Source: Aristolochia californica (lineage: Eukaryota > Streptophyta > Magnoliopsida > Piperales > Aristolochiaceae). Taken from it: 64,000 nt of DNA. The translations under genes and the position numbers were made by a program. The notes beneath the pieces are model-generated. The model was not told where the DNA came from, made no database searches, and saw nothing but the letters and a program-made list of their open reading frames with translations. The stretch lies in contig JARWKL010000008.1 of assembly GCA_029961685.1 (NCBI GenBank), forward strand, positions 15,967,981 through 16,031,980, read 5' to 3'. Below are positions 39,701 through 54,500 of this stretch, piece by piece. Each line of letters begins with the position of its first letter. Position 1 is the stretch's first letter.

Positions 39701-40107
39701 GTCGAAATATCTCTTTCTTATAAAATACCAAGCTATTAGGATTGAACAAGTGGAAATTCCCAAACTTGGATAACAAAACTGTTGTGTTCATTTGTGGTTT
39801 GTGAATAAATTTTCATTACTAACATTTTTTTATTGCTTTAAATTATTTGCATACATAAACTCTAAAATTTTCATTTTGTTGTGATCTATTTGCTTTTTAT
39901 CTCTTGTTTTGTTTACAAGATGAAGGGAAAGTGAAAACTCAAGTTTTGATTTAATAAAAAAGTATACATCTAAAATGGAAATGCACAAAGCACAAATGTA
40001 GAGAGAGATAATTCCAAAAGTGTCTGCAAACTCTTTTTAGTTTTTATATATCAAGTTCTGTAATCCTCGGGAAAAGGTGGAGGCTAGGAAATTTTGAATT
40101 GAGTGCT
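36765..40107. repeat. 7-monomer block, second copy (5 monomers)
   Basis: Monomers 36765, 37439, 38115, 38784 and 39459 pair with the five starting at 32053. Spacing between counterparts is 4,709-4,714 bp. The pairing fades at the sixth monomer (40120 does not clearly resemble 35425). Divergence within pairs is clearly greater than between the 40-kb copies, so this duplication is older or has been eroded by conversion. Confidence 0.55.
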
Positions 40108-43100
40108 GACTCCCAATGCATAAGTCATTCCCTACAAAAATATAACCCATAATGCATGATAAATCATTTTGCAATCATCCATGATCGTTAGTTCAGCTTT
40201 TTGTAAATGGGCAAAATAATGGCTTGTTTGACTCGGGTAAATATCCCACCACTCGTTCACTTGAGAATTTGATGTTATTCTCTATAAAAGGTTTGGATCC
40301 ATAGGTCATTTGCATCTTTAACATGTTTCAAGCATGCATGTCCATTTTTAAAACATGTGTAGAAAAATCTCTTTCTTATAAAATTCCGAGCTATTAGGGT
40401 TGTACTAGTGGAATTTCCCAAACTTGGATAACAAAACTTTTGTGTTGATATGTGGTGTGTGAATAAATTTTCTTTACTTACATTTGTTTATTGCTTTAAA
40501 TTCTTTCCCTTCATAAACTCTTAAATTTTCATTTTGTTGTGATCAATTTGGCTTTTTTTTTTTTTTGGTTTACGAGATGAAGGGAAAGAGAAAACTCAAG
40601 TTTTGATTTAAGAAAAAAGTATACATCTAACAAGGAAATACACAATGCACAAATGTAGAGAGAGATAATTTCTAAAAGTGTCTGTATTTTTTAGGGATTG
40701 TAAACTCTTTTTAGTTTTTATAAATCAGGTTTTGCAATCGTCGGGAAAAAGGGGGAGGCGGGGGATTTTTAACTGAGTGTTAACTCCGAATCCATAAGTC
40801 ATTCCTTTAAAAAATATAGCCCATTACGCATGATAAATCACTTTACAATCATCTATGATCGTTAGGCCAGCTTTTTGTAAATGGGCAAAATAATGGTTGT
40901 TTGACTTGTGTAAATATCCCACCGAACGTGCACTTTAGAATTTAATGTATTGTCATTAAAAGTTTTGGATCCATAGGTCATTTGCATCTTTAACATGTTT
41001 CAAGCATGCATATCCTTTTTTAAAAACATGTGTAGAAAAATCTCTTTCTTATAAAATTTCAAGCTATTTGGGTTGAACTATTGTAATTTCCCAAACTTGG
41101 ATAACAAAACTTTTGTGTTCATTTGTGGTGTTTGAATAAATTTTCTTTACTTACATTTATTTATTCCTTTAAATTCCTTCCATACATAAACTCTAAAATA
41201 TTCATTTTGATGTGATCTATTTGCCTTTTATCACTTTTTTTTGTTTACAACCCGAAGGGAAAGTCTTAACACTAGCTTTGATTTAAGAAAAAAATATACA
41301 TCTAAAATGGAAATGCACACTGCACAAAAGTAGAGAGAGATAATTCCAAAAAGTGTCTATAATTTTTAGGGATTGTAAACTCTTTTTAGGTTTTATATAT
41401 CAAGTTTTGCTATAGTTGGGAAAAGGGGGAGGCGGGGGATTTTTAACTAAGTGTTGACTCCCAATCAATAAGTCATTTCTTACAAAAAAATATAACCCCT
41501 TACGCATGATAAATCACGTTACAATCATCTATGATGGTTAGGTTAGCATTTTGTAAATGGGAAAAATAATGGCTTGTTTGACTAGGGTAAATATCCCACC
41601 GCACGTTTACTTGAGAATTTAATGTTATTCTCTTTAAAATGTTTGGATGCATATTCTCTAAAATTTTCATTTTGTTGTGATCTATTTGCCTTTTCTCTCT
41701 TTTTTTTTGTCTACGAGATGAAGGAAAAGATTTAAGAAAAAAGTATACTTCTAAAATGGAAATGAGTAGTGCACAAATGTAGAGAGAGATAATTCCAAAA
41801 AGTGTCTTTAATTTTTTGGGATTGTAAACTCTTTTTAGTTTTTATAAACCAGGTTCTACAATCGTCAGGAAAAGGGGGAGGCAGGGATTTTTAACTAAGT
41901 GTTGACTCCAAATCCATCAGTCATTCCTTACAAAAATATAGCCCATTACGCATGATAAATCACTTTACAATCATCTATGATCTTTATGTCCACTTTTAGT
42001 AAATGGGTAAAATAATGGCTAGTTTGAGTCAGGTAAATATCCCACCGCACGTTCACATGAGAATTTAATGTTATTCTATGTAAAAGGTTTGGATCCATTG
42101 TTCATTTGTATCTTTAACATGATTCAAGCATGCACATTTATTTTTTAAAACATGTGTATAAAAATCTCTTTCTTATAAAATTCCGAGCTATTAGGGTTGA
42201 ACTAGTGGAATATCCCAAACTTGGAAAACAAAACTTTTGTATTCATTTGTGGTGCGTGATTAAAATTTATTTTCTTACTTTTGTTTATTTCTTTAAATTC
42301 TTTCCATACATAAACTCTAAAATTTTCATTTTGTTTTGATCGATTTGCCTTTTCTCCCTTTTTTTTTTACGAGATGTAGGGAAAGTGAAAACTCAAGCTT
42401 TAATTTAAGAAAAAAGTATACATATAAAATGGAAATCCACAATGCACAAATGTAGAGAGAGATAATTCCAAAAAGTGTGTTTAATTTTTAAGGATTGTAA
42501 ACTCTTTTTAGATTTTTTTATCAGGTTTTGCAATCATCGGGAACAGTGGGAGGCAAGGGATTTTTAACTGAGTGTTGAGTAATAATTCGTAAGTCATTCC
42601 TTAAAAAAATGTAGCCCATTACGCGTGATAAATCACTTTACAATCATCTATGATCGTTAAGTCAGGTTTTTGTAAATGGGCAAAATAATGACTTGTTTGA
42701 CTCGGGTAAATATCCCACTGTGCGTTCACTTGAGAATTTAATTTAATTCTCTTGAAAAGGTTTGGATCCTTTGGTCATTTGCATCTTTAACATGTTTCAA
42801 GAATGCATATCCATTATTTAAAACATGTGCAGAAAAATCTCTTTCTTATAAAATTTCGAGCTATTAGGGCTGAACTAGTGGAATTTCCCACAATCGGATA
42901 ACAAAACTTTTGTGAACATTTGTGGTATGTGAATAAATTTTATTTACTTACATTTGTTTATTGGTTTAAATTCTTTCCATACATAAACTCTAAAATTGTC
43001 ATTTTGTTGTGATCTATTTGCCTTTTATCTCTTTTTTTGTTTACGAGATGAAGGCAAAGTGAAAACTCAAGCTTTAATTTAAGAAAAAATAATACATCTA

Positions 43101-46100
43101 ATATGAAAATGCAAAATTCACAAATGAAGAGAGAGATAATTCCAAAGAGAGTCTTTAATTTTTAGGGATAGTAAACTCTTTTTAGTTTTTATATATCAGG
43201 TTCTGCTATCGTCGGGAAAAGGGGGAGGCGGTGGATTTTTAACTGAGTATTGACTTCCAATCCATAAGTCATTCCTCACAAAAATATAGCTCATTATGCC
43301 TAATAAATGACTTTACAATCATCTATGATCGTTAAGTCAGCTTTTTGTAAATGGCAAAATAATTGCTTATTTGACTCGAATAAATATCCCACCGCACATT
43401 AACTTGAGAATTTAATGTTATTCTCTTTAAAAGGTTTGGATCCAAAGCTCATTTGCATCTTTAAATTTTTTGAAGCATGCATATTCATATTTTTAAACAT
43501 GTGAATGAAAATCTCTTTCTTATAAAATTCCAAGCTATTAGGGTTGAACTAGTGGAATTTCAAAAATTTAGATAACAAAACTTTTGTGTTCATTTGTGGT
43601 GTGTGAAAAAATTTCTTTACATACATTTGTTTATTGCCATAAATTTGTTCCTTACATAAACTCTAAAATTTTCATTTTGTTGTGATTTATTTGCTTTTTA
43701 TCTTCTTTTTTTGTTTACGAGATGATGGGAAAGAGAAAACTCAAGTTTTGATATAATAAAAAAGTCTACATCTGAAATGGAAATACACAATGCAAAAATG
43801 TAGAGAGAGAAAATTCCAAAAAGTGTCAATAATTTTTAGGGAATGTAAACTCTTTTTAGTTTTTATATATCAGGTTCTGCAATCTTCGAGAAAAGGGGAG
43901 GCAGGGAATTTTTAACTGAGTGTTGACTCCCATTCCATAGGTCATTCCTTACAAAAATATAGCCTGTTACGCATGATAAATCACTTTACAATCATCTATG
44001 GTGGTTAGGTCAGATTTTTGTAAATGGGCAAAATAAGGGTTTGTTTTACTCAGGTAAATATCCCACCGCACGTTCACTTGCGAATTTAATGTTATTCTCT
44101 TTGAAAAGTTTGGATCCATAGGTCATTTGCATCTTTAACATGTTTCAAGCATGCATATCCATATTTTTAAACTTGTGTAGAAAAATCTCTTTCTTATAAA
44201 ATTCCGAGCTATTCGGGTTGAACTAGTGGAATTTCCCAAACTTGGATAACAAAACTTTTGTGTTCATTTGTGGTGTGTGAAAAACTTTCTTTACATACAT
44301 TTGTTTATTGCTTTAAATTCTTTCCGTACATAAACTCTAAAATTTTTATTTAGTTGTGATCTATTTGCCTATTATCTCTTTTTTTGTTTACAAGGTCAAG
44401 GGATAGTGAAGACTGAAGCTTTGATTTAAGGAAAAATTATACATATAACATTGAAAACACAATGCACAATTGTAGAGAGATAATTTTAAAAAGTGTCTGT
44501 AATTTTTAGGGATAGTAAACTCTTTTAAGTCTGCAATTGTTGGGAAATGGGGGAGGTGGGGGATTTTTAACTGGGTATTGACTCCCAAACCATAAGTCAT
44601 TCCATACAAAAATATAGCCCGTTACGCATGATCAATCACTTTACAATCATCTAAGATCGTTAGGTCGTATTTTTTTAAATGGGCAAAATAATGGCTTGTT
44701 TGACTCAGGTAAATATCCTACCGCATGTTCACTTGTGAATTTAATGTTATTATCTTTAAAAGGTTTGCATCCATACCTCATATTCATCTTTATCCTGTTT
44801 CAGGCATGCATATCCATTTTTTAAAACATGTGTAGAAAAATCTCTGTCTTATAAAATTCCGAGCTATTAGGATTGAACTAGTGGAGTTTCCCAAACTTGG
44901 ATAACAAAACTTTTGTGTTCATTTGTGGTGTGTGAATAAATTTTCTTTATTTTAAATTCTTTCCATTCATAAACTCTAAAATTTTTATTTTGTTGTTATC
45001 TATTTGCCTTTTATCTCTTTTTTTGTTTACAAGATGAAGGGAAAGTGAAAAATCAAGCTTTGATATAAGAAAAAAAGAAAAAATTATACATCTAAAATGG
45101 AAATGCTCAACGTACAAATGTAGTGAGAGATAATTCCAAAAACTGTTTGTAATTTTTAGGGATTGTAAACTCTTTTTAGTTTTTGTATATCAGGTTCTAA
45201 AATCATCGGGAAAAGGGGGAAGCGGAGGCTTTTTAACTGAGTGTTGACTCCCAATTCATAAGTTATTCCATACAAAAATATAGCCCATTACGCATGATAA
45301 ATTACTTTACAATCATTAATGATCGTTAGGTCAACTCTTTTTTCATTGGCAAAATAATGGTTTGTTTGACTCGGGTAAATATCCCACCACACATTCACCT
45401 GAGAATTTAATGTTATTCTCTTTAAAAGATATGGATCCATAGGTCATTTCCATCTTTAACATTTTTCAAGCCTGCATATCCATTTTTTAAAACATGTGTA
45501 GAATAATCTCTTTCTTATAAAATTTTGAGCTATTACGGTTGAACTACAGGAATTTCCCAAACTATGATAGCAAAACTTTATTATTCATTTGTGGTGTGTG
45601 AATAAAATTTATTTACTTACATTTTTTTATTGCTTTAAATTCTTTTCAAATATAAAGTCTAAAATTTTTATTTTGTTGTGATCTATTTGCCTTTTATCCC
45701 TTTTTTTGTTTACAAGATGAAGGGAAAGTGAACACTCAAGTTTTTATTAAATAAAAAAGTATACATCTAAAATGGAAAGGCACAATGCACAAATATAGAG
45801 AGATAATTCCAAAAAGTGTATGTAATTTGTAGGGATTGTAAACTCTTTTTAATTTTTATATATCAGGTTCTGCAATCATCGAGAAAAGGGGGAGGCAGAT
45901 GATTTTTAGCTGAGTGTTGACTCCAAATCCATAAGTCATAACTTACAAAAATATAGCCCATTACGTATTATAAATCACTTTAGAATCATCTATGATCTTT
46001 AGTTCAACGTTTCGTAAATGGGCAAAATAATGGCATGTTTGACTTGGGTAAATATCCCACCGAACGTTTACTTGAGAATTTAATGTTATTCACTTTAAAA

Positions 46101-48573
46101 GTTTTGGATCCATAGGTCAATTGGTTCTTTAACATGTTTCAAGCATGCATATCCATTTTTTAAAACAAGTGTAGAAAAACTTGGATAACAAAACTTTTGT
46201 GTTCATTAGTGGTGTGTGAATAAATTTTCTTTACTTACATTCATTTATTGCTTTAAATTCATTGCATACATAAACTATAAAATTTTCATTTTGCTGTGAC
46301 CTATTTGCCTTTTAACTCTTTTTTCGTTTACGAGATGAATGGAAGAGAAAACTCAAGTTCTGATATAAGAAAAAAGTCTACAACTAAAATGGAAATGCAC
46401 AATGCACAAATGTAGAGAGAGATAATTCCAAAAAGTGTTTGTACTTTTTAGGGATTTTAAACTCTTTTTCTTTTTTATATATCAGGTTCTGTAATCGTCG
46501 GGAAAAGGGGGAGGGGCGGGATTTTTAACTGAGTATTGACTCCCAATCCATAAGTCATTCCTTACAAAAATATAGCCCATTATGCATGATAATAACTTTA
46601 CAATCATCTATGATCGTTTGGTCAGCTTTTTGTAAATGAGCAAAATGATCGCTTGTTAGACTCGGGTAAATATCCCAATGCACATTCACATGAGAATTTA
46701 ATGTTATTCTCTATAAAGGTTTTGATCCATAGGTCATTTGCATCTTTAACATGTTTCAAGCATGCATATCCATTTTCTAAAACATGTGTAGAAAAATCTC
46801 TTTCTTATTAAAATTCCGAGCTATTATGGTTGAACTAGTGGAATTTCCAAAATTCGGATAACAAAACTTTTGTGTTCATTTTTGGTGTGTGAATAAATTT
46901 TCTTTACTTACATTTGTTTATTGCTTTAAATTGTTTCCAATACATAAACTCTAAAATTTTCATTTTGTTGTGAGTTATTTGCCTTTTATCTCTTTTTTTT
47001 GTTTACGAGATGAAGGGAAAGTGAAGACTCTGGCTTTGATTTAAGAAACAATTATACATCTAAAATGGAAATGCACTATTCTCAAATGTAGAGAGAGATA
47101 ATCCCAAAAGGTATCTATAATTTTTAGGTATAGTAAACTCATTTTAGTTTTTATATATCATGTTTTGCAATCGTCGGGAAAAGGGGGAGGCGGAGGATTT
47201 TTAACTGAGTATTGACTCCCAATCCATAAGTCATTCCTTACAAAAATGAAGCATGTTACACATGATAAATCACTTTACAATCATCTATGATCGTTAGGTC
47301 AGATTTTTGTAGATAGGCAAAATAATGGCTTGTTTGACTCGAGTAAATATCCCACCGCACGTTCACATGAGAATTTGAAGTTATTGTCTCTAAAAGGTTT
47401 GCAACCATAGGTTATTTGCATCTTTAACATGTTTCAAGCATGTATATCTATTTTTTAAAACATATGAAGAAAAATATCTTTCTTATAAAATTTTGACCTA
47501 TTAGGGTTGAACTAGTGGAATTGCCCAAACATGGATGGCAAAACTTTTGTGTTCATTTGTGGTGTGTAAATAAATTTTATTTACTTACATTTGTTTATTG
47601 CTTTAAATTATTTCCATACATAAACTCTAAAATTTTCATTTTGTTGTGATCTATTTGCCTTTTATCTCTTTTTTAATTTACAAGATGAAGGGAAAGTGAA
47701 AACTCAAGCTTTGATTTAAGAAAAAAGTATACATTTAAAATGGAATTGCTCAATGCACAAATGTTGGGAGAGATAATTCCTAAAAGTGTTTGTAAATTTT
47801 AGGGATTGTAAACTCTTTTTAGTTTTTATATATCAGGTTCTGCAATCGTGGGGAAAAGGGGGAGGCGGGGGATTTTTAATTGAGTGTTGACTCCCAACCC
47901 ATAAGACATTCCTTACAAAAATATAACCCATTACGCATGATAAATCACTTTACAATCATCTATGATCGTTAGGCAAGCTTTTTGTAAATGGGCAAAATAA
48001 TGGCTTGTTTGACTCAGGTAAATATCCCACCACACATTCACTTGAGAATTTTATGTTATTCTCTTTAAAACCTTTGGATCTATAGGTCATTTTCATCTTT
48101 AACATGTTTCAAGCATGCATATCCATTTTTTAAACATGTGTAGAAAAATCTCTTTCTTATAAAATTCTGAGTTATTAGGGTTGAAATTGTGGAATTTACC
48201 AAACTTGGATAACAAAAATTTATTGTTCATTTGTGGTGTGTGAATATATTTTCTTTACTTACAGTTGTTTGTTGCATTAAATTCTTTCCATACCTAAACT
48301 CTAAAATTTTCATTTTGTAGTGGTCTATTTGTCATTTATCTTTTTTTTGTTTATGAGATGAACAGAAAGTGAAAACTCTAGTTTTTATTTAAGAAAAAAG
48401 TATTAAACTAAAATTTAAATGCACAATGCACAAATGTAGAGAGAGATAATTCCAAAATGTGTCTGCAATTTTTAGGGATTGTAAACTCTTTTTAGTTTTT
48501 ATATATCAGGTTTGGCAATCGTCAGGAAAAGGGAGAGGCGAGGGATTTTTAACTGAGTGTTGACTCCCAATCC
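40108..48573. repeat. 672-bp satellite array, block 5
   Basis: Monomers start at 40120, 40794, 41468, 41916, 42589, 43264, 43937, 44592, 45258, 45931, 46550, 47226 and 47901. They match the monomers of 13-8681 in order. The 41468 unit is cut short: GTTTGGATGCATA at 41641-41653 is followed directly by CTCTAAAATTTTC, so 888 bp present in the first copy (about 1537-2424) are missing. A further loss of about 17 bp lies at about 41729. The 47901 monomer is full length (673 bp) here, unlike its partner at 8681. The 55-bp gap seen at 6959 is shared (about 46179). Confidence 0.95.
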
Positions 48574-51500
48574 ATAATTTATTCGTTACAAAAACATAGC
48601 CCGTTACGCATGATTGATCACTTTACAATCATCTATGATTGTAAGGTCAAATTTTTTTAAATGGGCAAAATATTTGCTTGTTTGAGTTGGGTAAATATCC
48701 TACCACACGTTCACTTGAGAATTAATGTTATTCTCTTTAAAAGGTTTGGATCCATTGGTCATTTGCAACTTTAACATGTTTCAAGCATGCATATCCATTT
48801 TTGGAAACATGTGTAGAAAAATCTCTTCTTAAAAATTCCGAGCTATTAGGGTTGAGCAAGTGGAATATCCCAAACTTGGATAACAAAAATTTTGTGTTCA
48901 TTTGTGGTGTGTGAATAAATTTTCTTTAGTTACATTTTTTTATTGCTTTAAATTGCTTCCATTCATAAACTTTAAAATTTTCATTTTGTTGTGATCTATT
49001 TGCCTTTTGTGTATTTTTTTGCTTAAGAGATGAAGGGAAAGTGAAAACTCTAGTTTTAATTTAAGAAAAAAGTATACATCTAAAAGGGAAATGCATAAAG
49101 CACAAATGTAAAGAGAGATAATTCTAAAAACTCTGTGCACTTTTTACGGATTGTAAACACTTTTTAATTTTTATATATTAGGTTCAACAATCGTCAAGAA
49201 AAGGGGGAGGTGGGGGATTTTTAACTGAGTGTTGACTCCCAATCCAACAGTAATTCCTTAAAAAAATATAGCCCATTACGCATGAAAAATAACTTTACGA
49301 TCATCTATGATCGTTAGGTCAACTTTTGGTAAATGGGCAAAATAATGGCTTGTTTGACTCGGGTAAATATCCCACCGCATGTTCACTAGAGAATTTAATG
49401 TTATTCTCTTTAAAATGTTTGGAGCCATAGGTTATTTGCATGTTTAACATGTTTCAAACATCCATATCCATTTTTTAAAACATGAGTAGAAAAATCTCTT
49501 CCTTTTAAAATTCCGAGCTATAAGGGTTGAACAAGTTGATTTTCCCTAACTTCTAGAACAAAGCTTTTGTGTTCATTTCTGGTGTGTAAATAAATTTTAT
49601 TTACTTACATTTGTTTATTGCTTTAAATTCTTTCCATACATAAACACTAAAATTTTCTTTTTGTTGTGTTCTATTTGCCTTTTATCTCTTTTTTTGTTTA
49701 CGAGATGAAGGGAAAGTGAAAACTCAAGCTTTGATTCAAGAAAAAGATATACATATAAATTGGAAAAACACTATGTACAAATGTAGAGAGAGATAATTCC
49801 TAAAAGTGTCTGTAATTTTTAGGGATTGTAAGCTCTTTTTAGTTTTTATATATGAGGTTCTGCAATCATCAGGAAAAGGGGGAGACAGGGGATTTTTAAC
49901 TCAGTGTTGCTCCCAATCCATAAGTCAATCCTTGCAAAAAATATAGTCCATTACGCATGATAAATCACTTTACAATCATCAATGATCGTTAGGTAAGATT
50001 TTTGTAAATGGGCAAAATAATGGCTTGTTTGACACGGGTAAATATCCACCGCACGTTCAGTTGAGAATTTAAAGTTATTCTCTTTAAAAATTTTGGATCC
50101 ATAGGTCAATTGCAACTTTAACATGTTTCAAGCATGTATATCCATTTTTTAAAACATGTATAGAAAACTCTCTTTCTTATAAAATTCTGAGCTATAAGGG
50201 TTGAACTAGTGGAGTTTCCCAAACTTGGATAACAAAACTTTTGTGTTCATTTGTACTGTGTGAATAAATTTTCTTTACTTACATTTGTTTATTGCTATAA
50301 GTTCTTTCCATAAATAAACTCTAAAATATTCTTTTTGTTGTGATGTATTTGCCTGTTATCTTATTTTTTGTTTACGAGATGAAGGGAAAGTGAAAACTCA
50401 AGCTTAGATTTTAGAAAAAAGTATACATCTAGAAAGTGTCTGTAATTTTTAGGGATTGTAAACTCGTTATAGTTTTATTATATCAGGTTCTGCAATCGTC
50501 GAGAAAAGGGGGAGGCGGGGGATTTTTAACTCAATGTTGACTCCCAATCCATAAGTCATTCCTAACAAAAAATATAGCCCATTACGCATGATAAATCACT
50601 TTACAATCATCTATGATGGTTAGGTCTGCTTTTTGTAATTGGGAACAATAATGGCTTGTTTGACTGGTGTACATATCCAACTGCACGTTTACTTGAAAAT
50701 TTTATGTTAGTCTCTTTTAAAGGTTTGGATCCATAGGTCATTTGCATCTTTAACAAGTTTCAAGCATTCTTATCTTTTTTTTTAAACATGCGTCAAAAAA
50801 AATCTTTCTTATTAAATTTCGAGCTATTAAGGTTGAACTAGTGGAATTTCTGAAACTTAGATAACAAAACTTTTGAGTTCATTTGTGGTGTGTCAATAAA
50901 TTTTCTTTGCTTAGACTTGTTTATTGATTTAAATTCTTTCCATACATAAACTCTAAAATTTTCATTTTGTTGTGATCTATTTGCCTTTTATCTCTTTTTT
51001 TGCTTACGAGATGAAAGGAAAGTGAAAACTCAAACTTTGACTTAAGAAAAAAGTATACATCTAAAATGGAAATGCTCAATGCACAAATGTAGAGAGAGAT
51101 AATTCCAAAAACTTCTGTAATTTTTAGGGATTGTAAACTCTTTTTAGTTTTTATATATCAAGTTCTGTAATCGTCGGGAAAAGGGGGAGGCAGAGGATTT
51201 TTAACTGAGTGTTGACTCGCAATCCATAAGTCATTCCTTACAATAATATAACCTGTTACACATGATAAATCACTTTACAATCATCTTTGATCGTTAGGTC
51301 AACTCTTTGTAAATGGGAAAAATAACGTCTTGTTTGAGTCGGGTAAATATCCCACTGCACGTTCACTTGAGAATTTAATGTTATTCTCTTTAAAAGGTTT
51401 GGATCCATTGGTTATTTTCATCTTTAACATTTTTCAATCATGCATATCCATTTTTTAAAACATTTGTAGAAAAATTTCTTCCTTATAAAATTCCAAGCTA

Positions 51501-54500
51501 TTAGGTTTGGACTATTGGTATTTCCCAAACTTGGATAACAAAACTTTTGTGTTCATTTGTGGTGTGTGAATAAATTTTCTTCACTGACATTTGTTTATTG
51601 CTTTACATTCTTTCCATACATAAACTCTAAAATTTTCATTTTGTTCTGAACAATTTGCCTTTTATCTCATTTTTTGTTTATGAGATGAAGGGAAAGTGAA
51701 AACTCATGTTTTGATTTAAGAAAAAGTATATATCTAAAATGGAAATGCAAAATGCACAAATGTAGAGAGAGATAATTCCAAAAAATGTCTGTAATGTTTT
51801 GGGATTTTAAACTTTTTTTAGTTTATATATATCAGGTTTTGCAATTGTCGAGAAAAAGGGAAGGCAGGGATTTTTAACTGAGTGTTGTCTCCCAATCCAT
51901 AAGTCATTCATTAAAAAAATATAGCCCGTTACGCATGATAAATCATTTTACTGTCATCTATGATCGTTAGGTCAGGATTTTGTAAATATGCAAAGAAATG
52001 GCTTGTTTGGCTCGGGTAAATACCCCCCTGCACGGTCACTTGAGAATTTAATGTTATTCTCTTTAAAAGGTTTGGATCCATAGGTCATTTGAATCTTTAA
52101 CATGTTTCAAGCATGCATGTCCATTTTTCAAAATATGTGTAAAAAAATATCTTGCTTATAAAATTCCGAGCTATTAGGGTTGAACAAGTGGAATTTCCCA
52201 GACTTGGATAACAAAACTTTTGTGTTCATTTGCGGCGTGTGAATAAATTTTTATTACTTACATTTGTTTAGTGCTTGAAAATCTTTCCATATAGAAACTC
52301 TAAAATTTTCATTTTGTTGTGATCTATTTGCCTTTTATCTCTTTTTTTTTTTAAGAGATGAAGGAAAACTGAAAACTCAAGTTTTGATTTAAGAAAAAAG
52401 TATACATCTAAAATGGAAATGCACGATGCACAAATGTAGAGAGAGATAATTCCAAAAAGTGTCTGTAAGTTTTTTGGTTTGTAACCTCTTTTTAGTTTAT
52501 ATATATCATGTTCTACAATGGTCGGGAAAAGGGGGAGGCCGGGGATTTTTTAACTGAGTGTTGATTCCCAATCCATAAGTTATTCCTTACAAAAATATAG
52601 CTCGTTACGCAAGATAAATCACTTTACAATCATCTATGATTTTTAGGTCAACTTTTTGTAAATGGGCAAAATAATGGCATGTTTGGCTCGGGTAAATATC
52701 CCAGCGCAGGTTCACTTGCGAATTTAATGTTATTCTCTTTAAAAGGTTTGGATCCAATGATCAATTGCATCATTAACATGTTTCAAACATGCATATCCAT
52801 TTTTTAAAATATGTGTAGAAAAATTTATTTCTTTTAAAATTCCGAGCTATTAGGGTTGAACAAGTGGAATTTCCAAAACTTGGATAACAAAACTTTTGTG
52901 TTCATTTGTGGTGTGTGAATAAATTTTCATTACTTACATTTGTTTATTGCTTGAAATTCTTTCCATACAGAAACTCTAAAATTTTCATTTTGTTGTGATC
53001 TATTTGCCTTTTATCTCTTTTTTTATTTAAGAGATAAAGGAAAAGTGAAAACTCAAGTTTTGATTTAAGAAAAAACTATACATCTAAAATGGAAATGCAC
53101 GATGCACAAATGTAGAGAGAGATAATTCCAAAAAGTGTCTGTAATTTGTAGGGATTGTAAAGTCTTTTTAGTTTTTACATATCAGGTTTTGCAATCGTTG
53201 GGAAAAGGGGGAGGCGGGGGATTTTTAACTGAGTGTTGACTCCCAATCCAAAAGTCATTCCTTACACAAATTTGCCCGTTACGCATCATAAATCACTTTA
53301 CAATCATCAATGATCGTTAGGTCAGCTTTTTGTAAATGGGCAAAATAATGGCTTGTTCAATTCGGGTAAATATCCCCTCGTAGGTTCACTTGAGAATTTA
53401 ATGTTATTCTCTTTACAAGGTTTGGATGCATAGGTCATTTGCTTCTTTAACATGTTTCAAGCATGCATATAAATTTTTTAAAACTTGTGTAGAAAAATCT
53501 CTTTCTTATAAAATTCTAAGCTATTAGGGTTGAACAAGTGGAATTTCCTAAACTTGGATAAAAAAAACTTTTGTGTTCATTTGTGGTGTGTAAATAAATT
53601 TTCTTTTCTTAAATTTATTTATTTCTTTAAATTTTTTCCATACATAAACTCTAATATTTTCATTTTGTTGTGTTCTATTTGCTTTTTATCTCTTTTTTTG
53701 TTGACGAGATGAAGGGAAAGTGAAAACTCAAGTTTTGAAGTAAGAAAATTGTATACATCTAAAATGGAAATGCGCAATGTAAAAATTTAGAGAGAGATAA
53801 TTCGAAAAATTTTCTGTATTTTTTATGCATTTTATACTCTTTTTAGTTTTTATATATCAAGTTGTACAATCGTAGGGAAAAGGGGGAGGTAGGGGATTTT
53901 TAACTCAGTGTTGACTCCCATTCCAAAAGTCATTCCTTACACAAATATAGCCCGTTACGCATCATAAATCACTTTTAAATCATCTATGATCGTTAGCTCA
54001 ACTTTTTTGAAAATGGCCAAAATAATGGGTTTTTCAACTCGAGTAAATATCCCACCATAGGTTCACTTGAGAATTTAATGTTATTCACTTTAAATGGTTT
54101 GGATCCATAGGTGATTTGCATCTTTAACATGTTTCAAGCATGCATATCCATTTTTTAAAACATGTGTAGAAAAATCTCTTTCTTATAAAATTCCGAGCTA
54201 TTATGGTTGAACAAATGGAATTTCCCAAACGTGGATAACAAAAATTTTGTGTTCATTTGTGGTGTTTGAATAAATTTTCTTTACTTACATTTATTTATTT
54301 CTTTAAATTATTTCCATACATAAACTCTAAAAGTTTCATTTTGTTGTGAACTATTTGCCTTTTATCTCTTTTTTCATTTATGAGATGAAAGGAAAATGAA
54401 AACTCAAGTTTTGATTTAAGAAAATAGTATACATCTAAAATGGAAATGCTCAATGCACAAATGAAGAGAGAGATAATTCCAAAAAGTGTCTTTGATTTTA

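Larger units (their letters stand above)
31257..40107. repeat. 672-bp satellite array, block 4
   Basis: The monomer interrupted at 28994 finishes at 31379. Further starts are 31380, 32053, 32729, 33401, 34075, 34748, about 35425, 36095, 36765, about 37439, 38115, 38784 and 39459. With the retroelement removed, the interrupted monomer is 672 bp, which independently confirms the insertion boundaries. This block, with 27061-28994, is the part of the 40-kb unit whose second copy lies outside the window. It also shows a 7-monomer periodicity, listed separately. No gene is visible. Confidence 0.95.
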
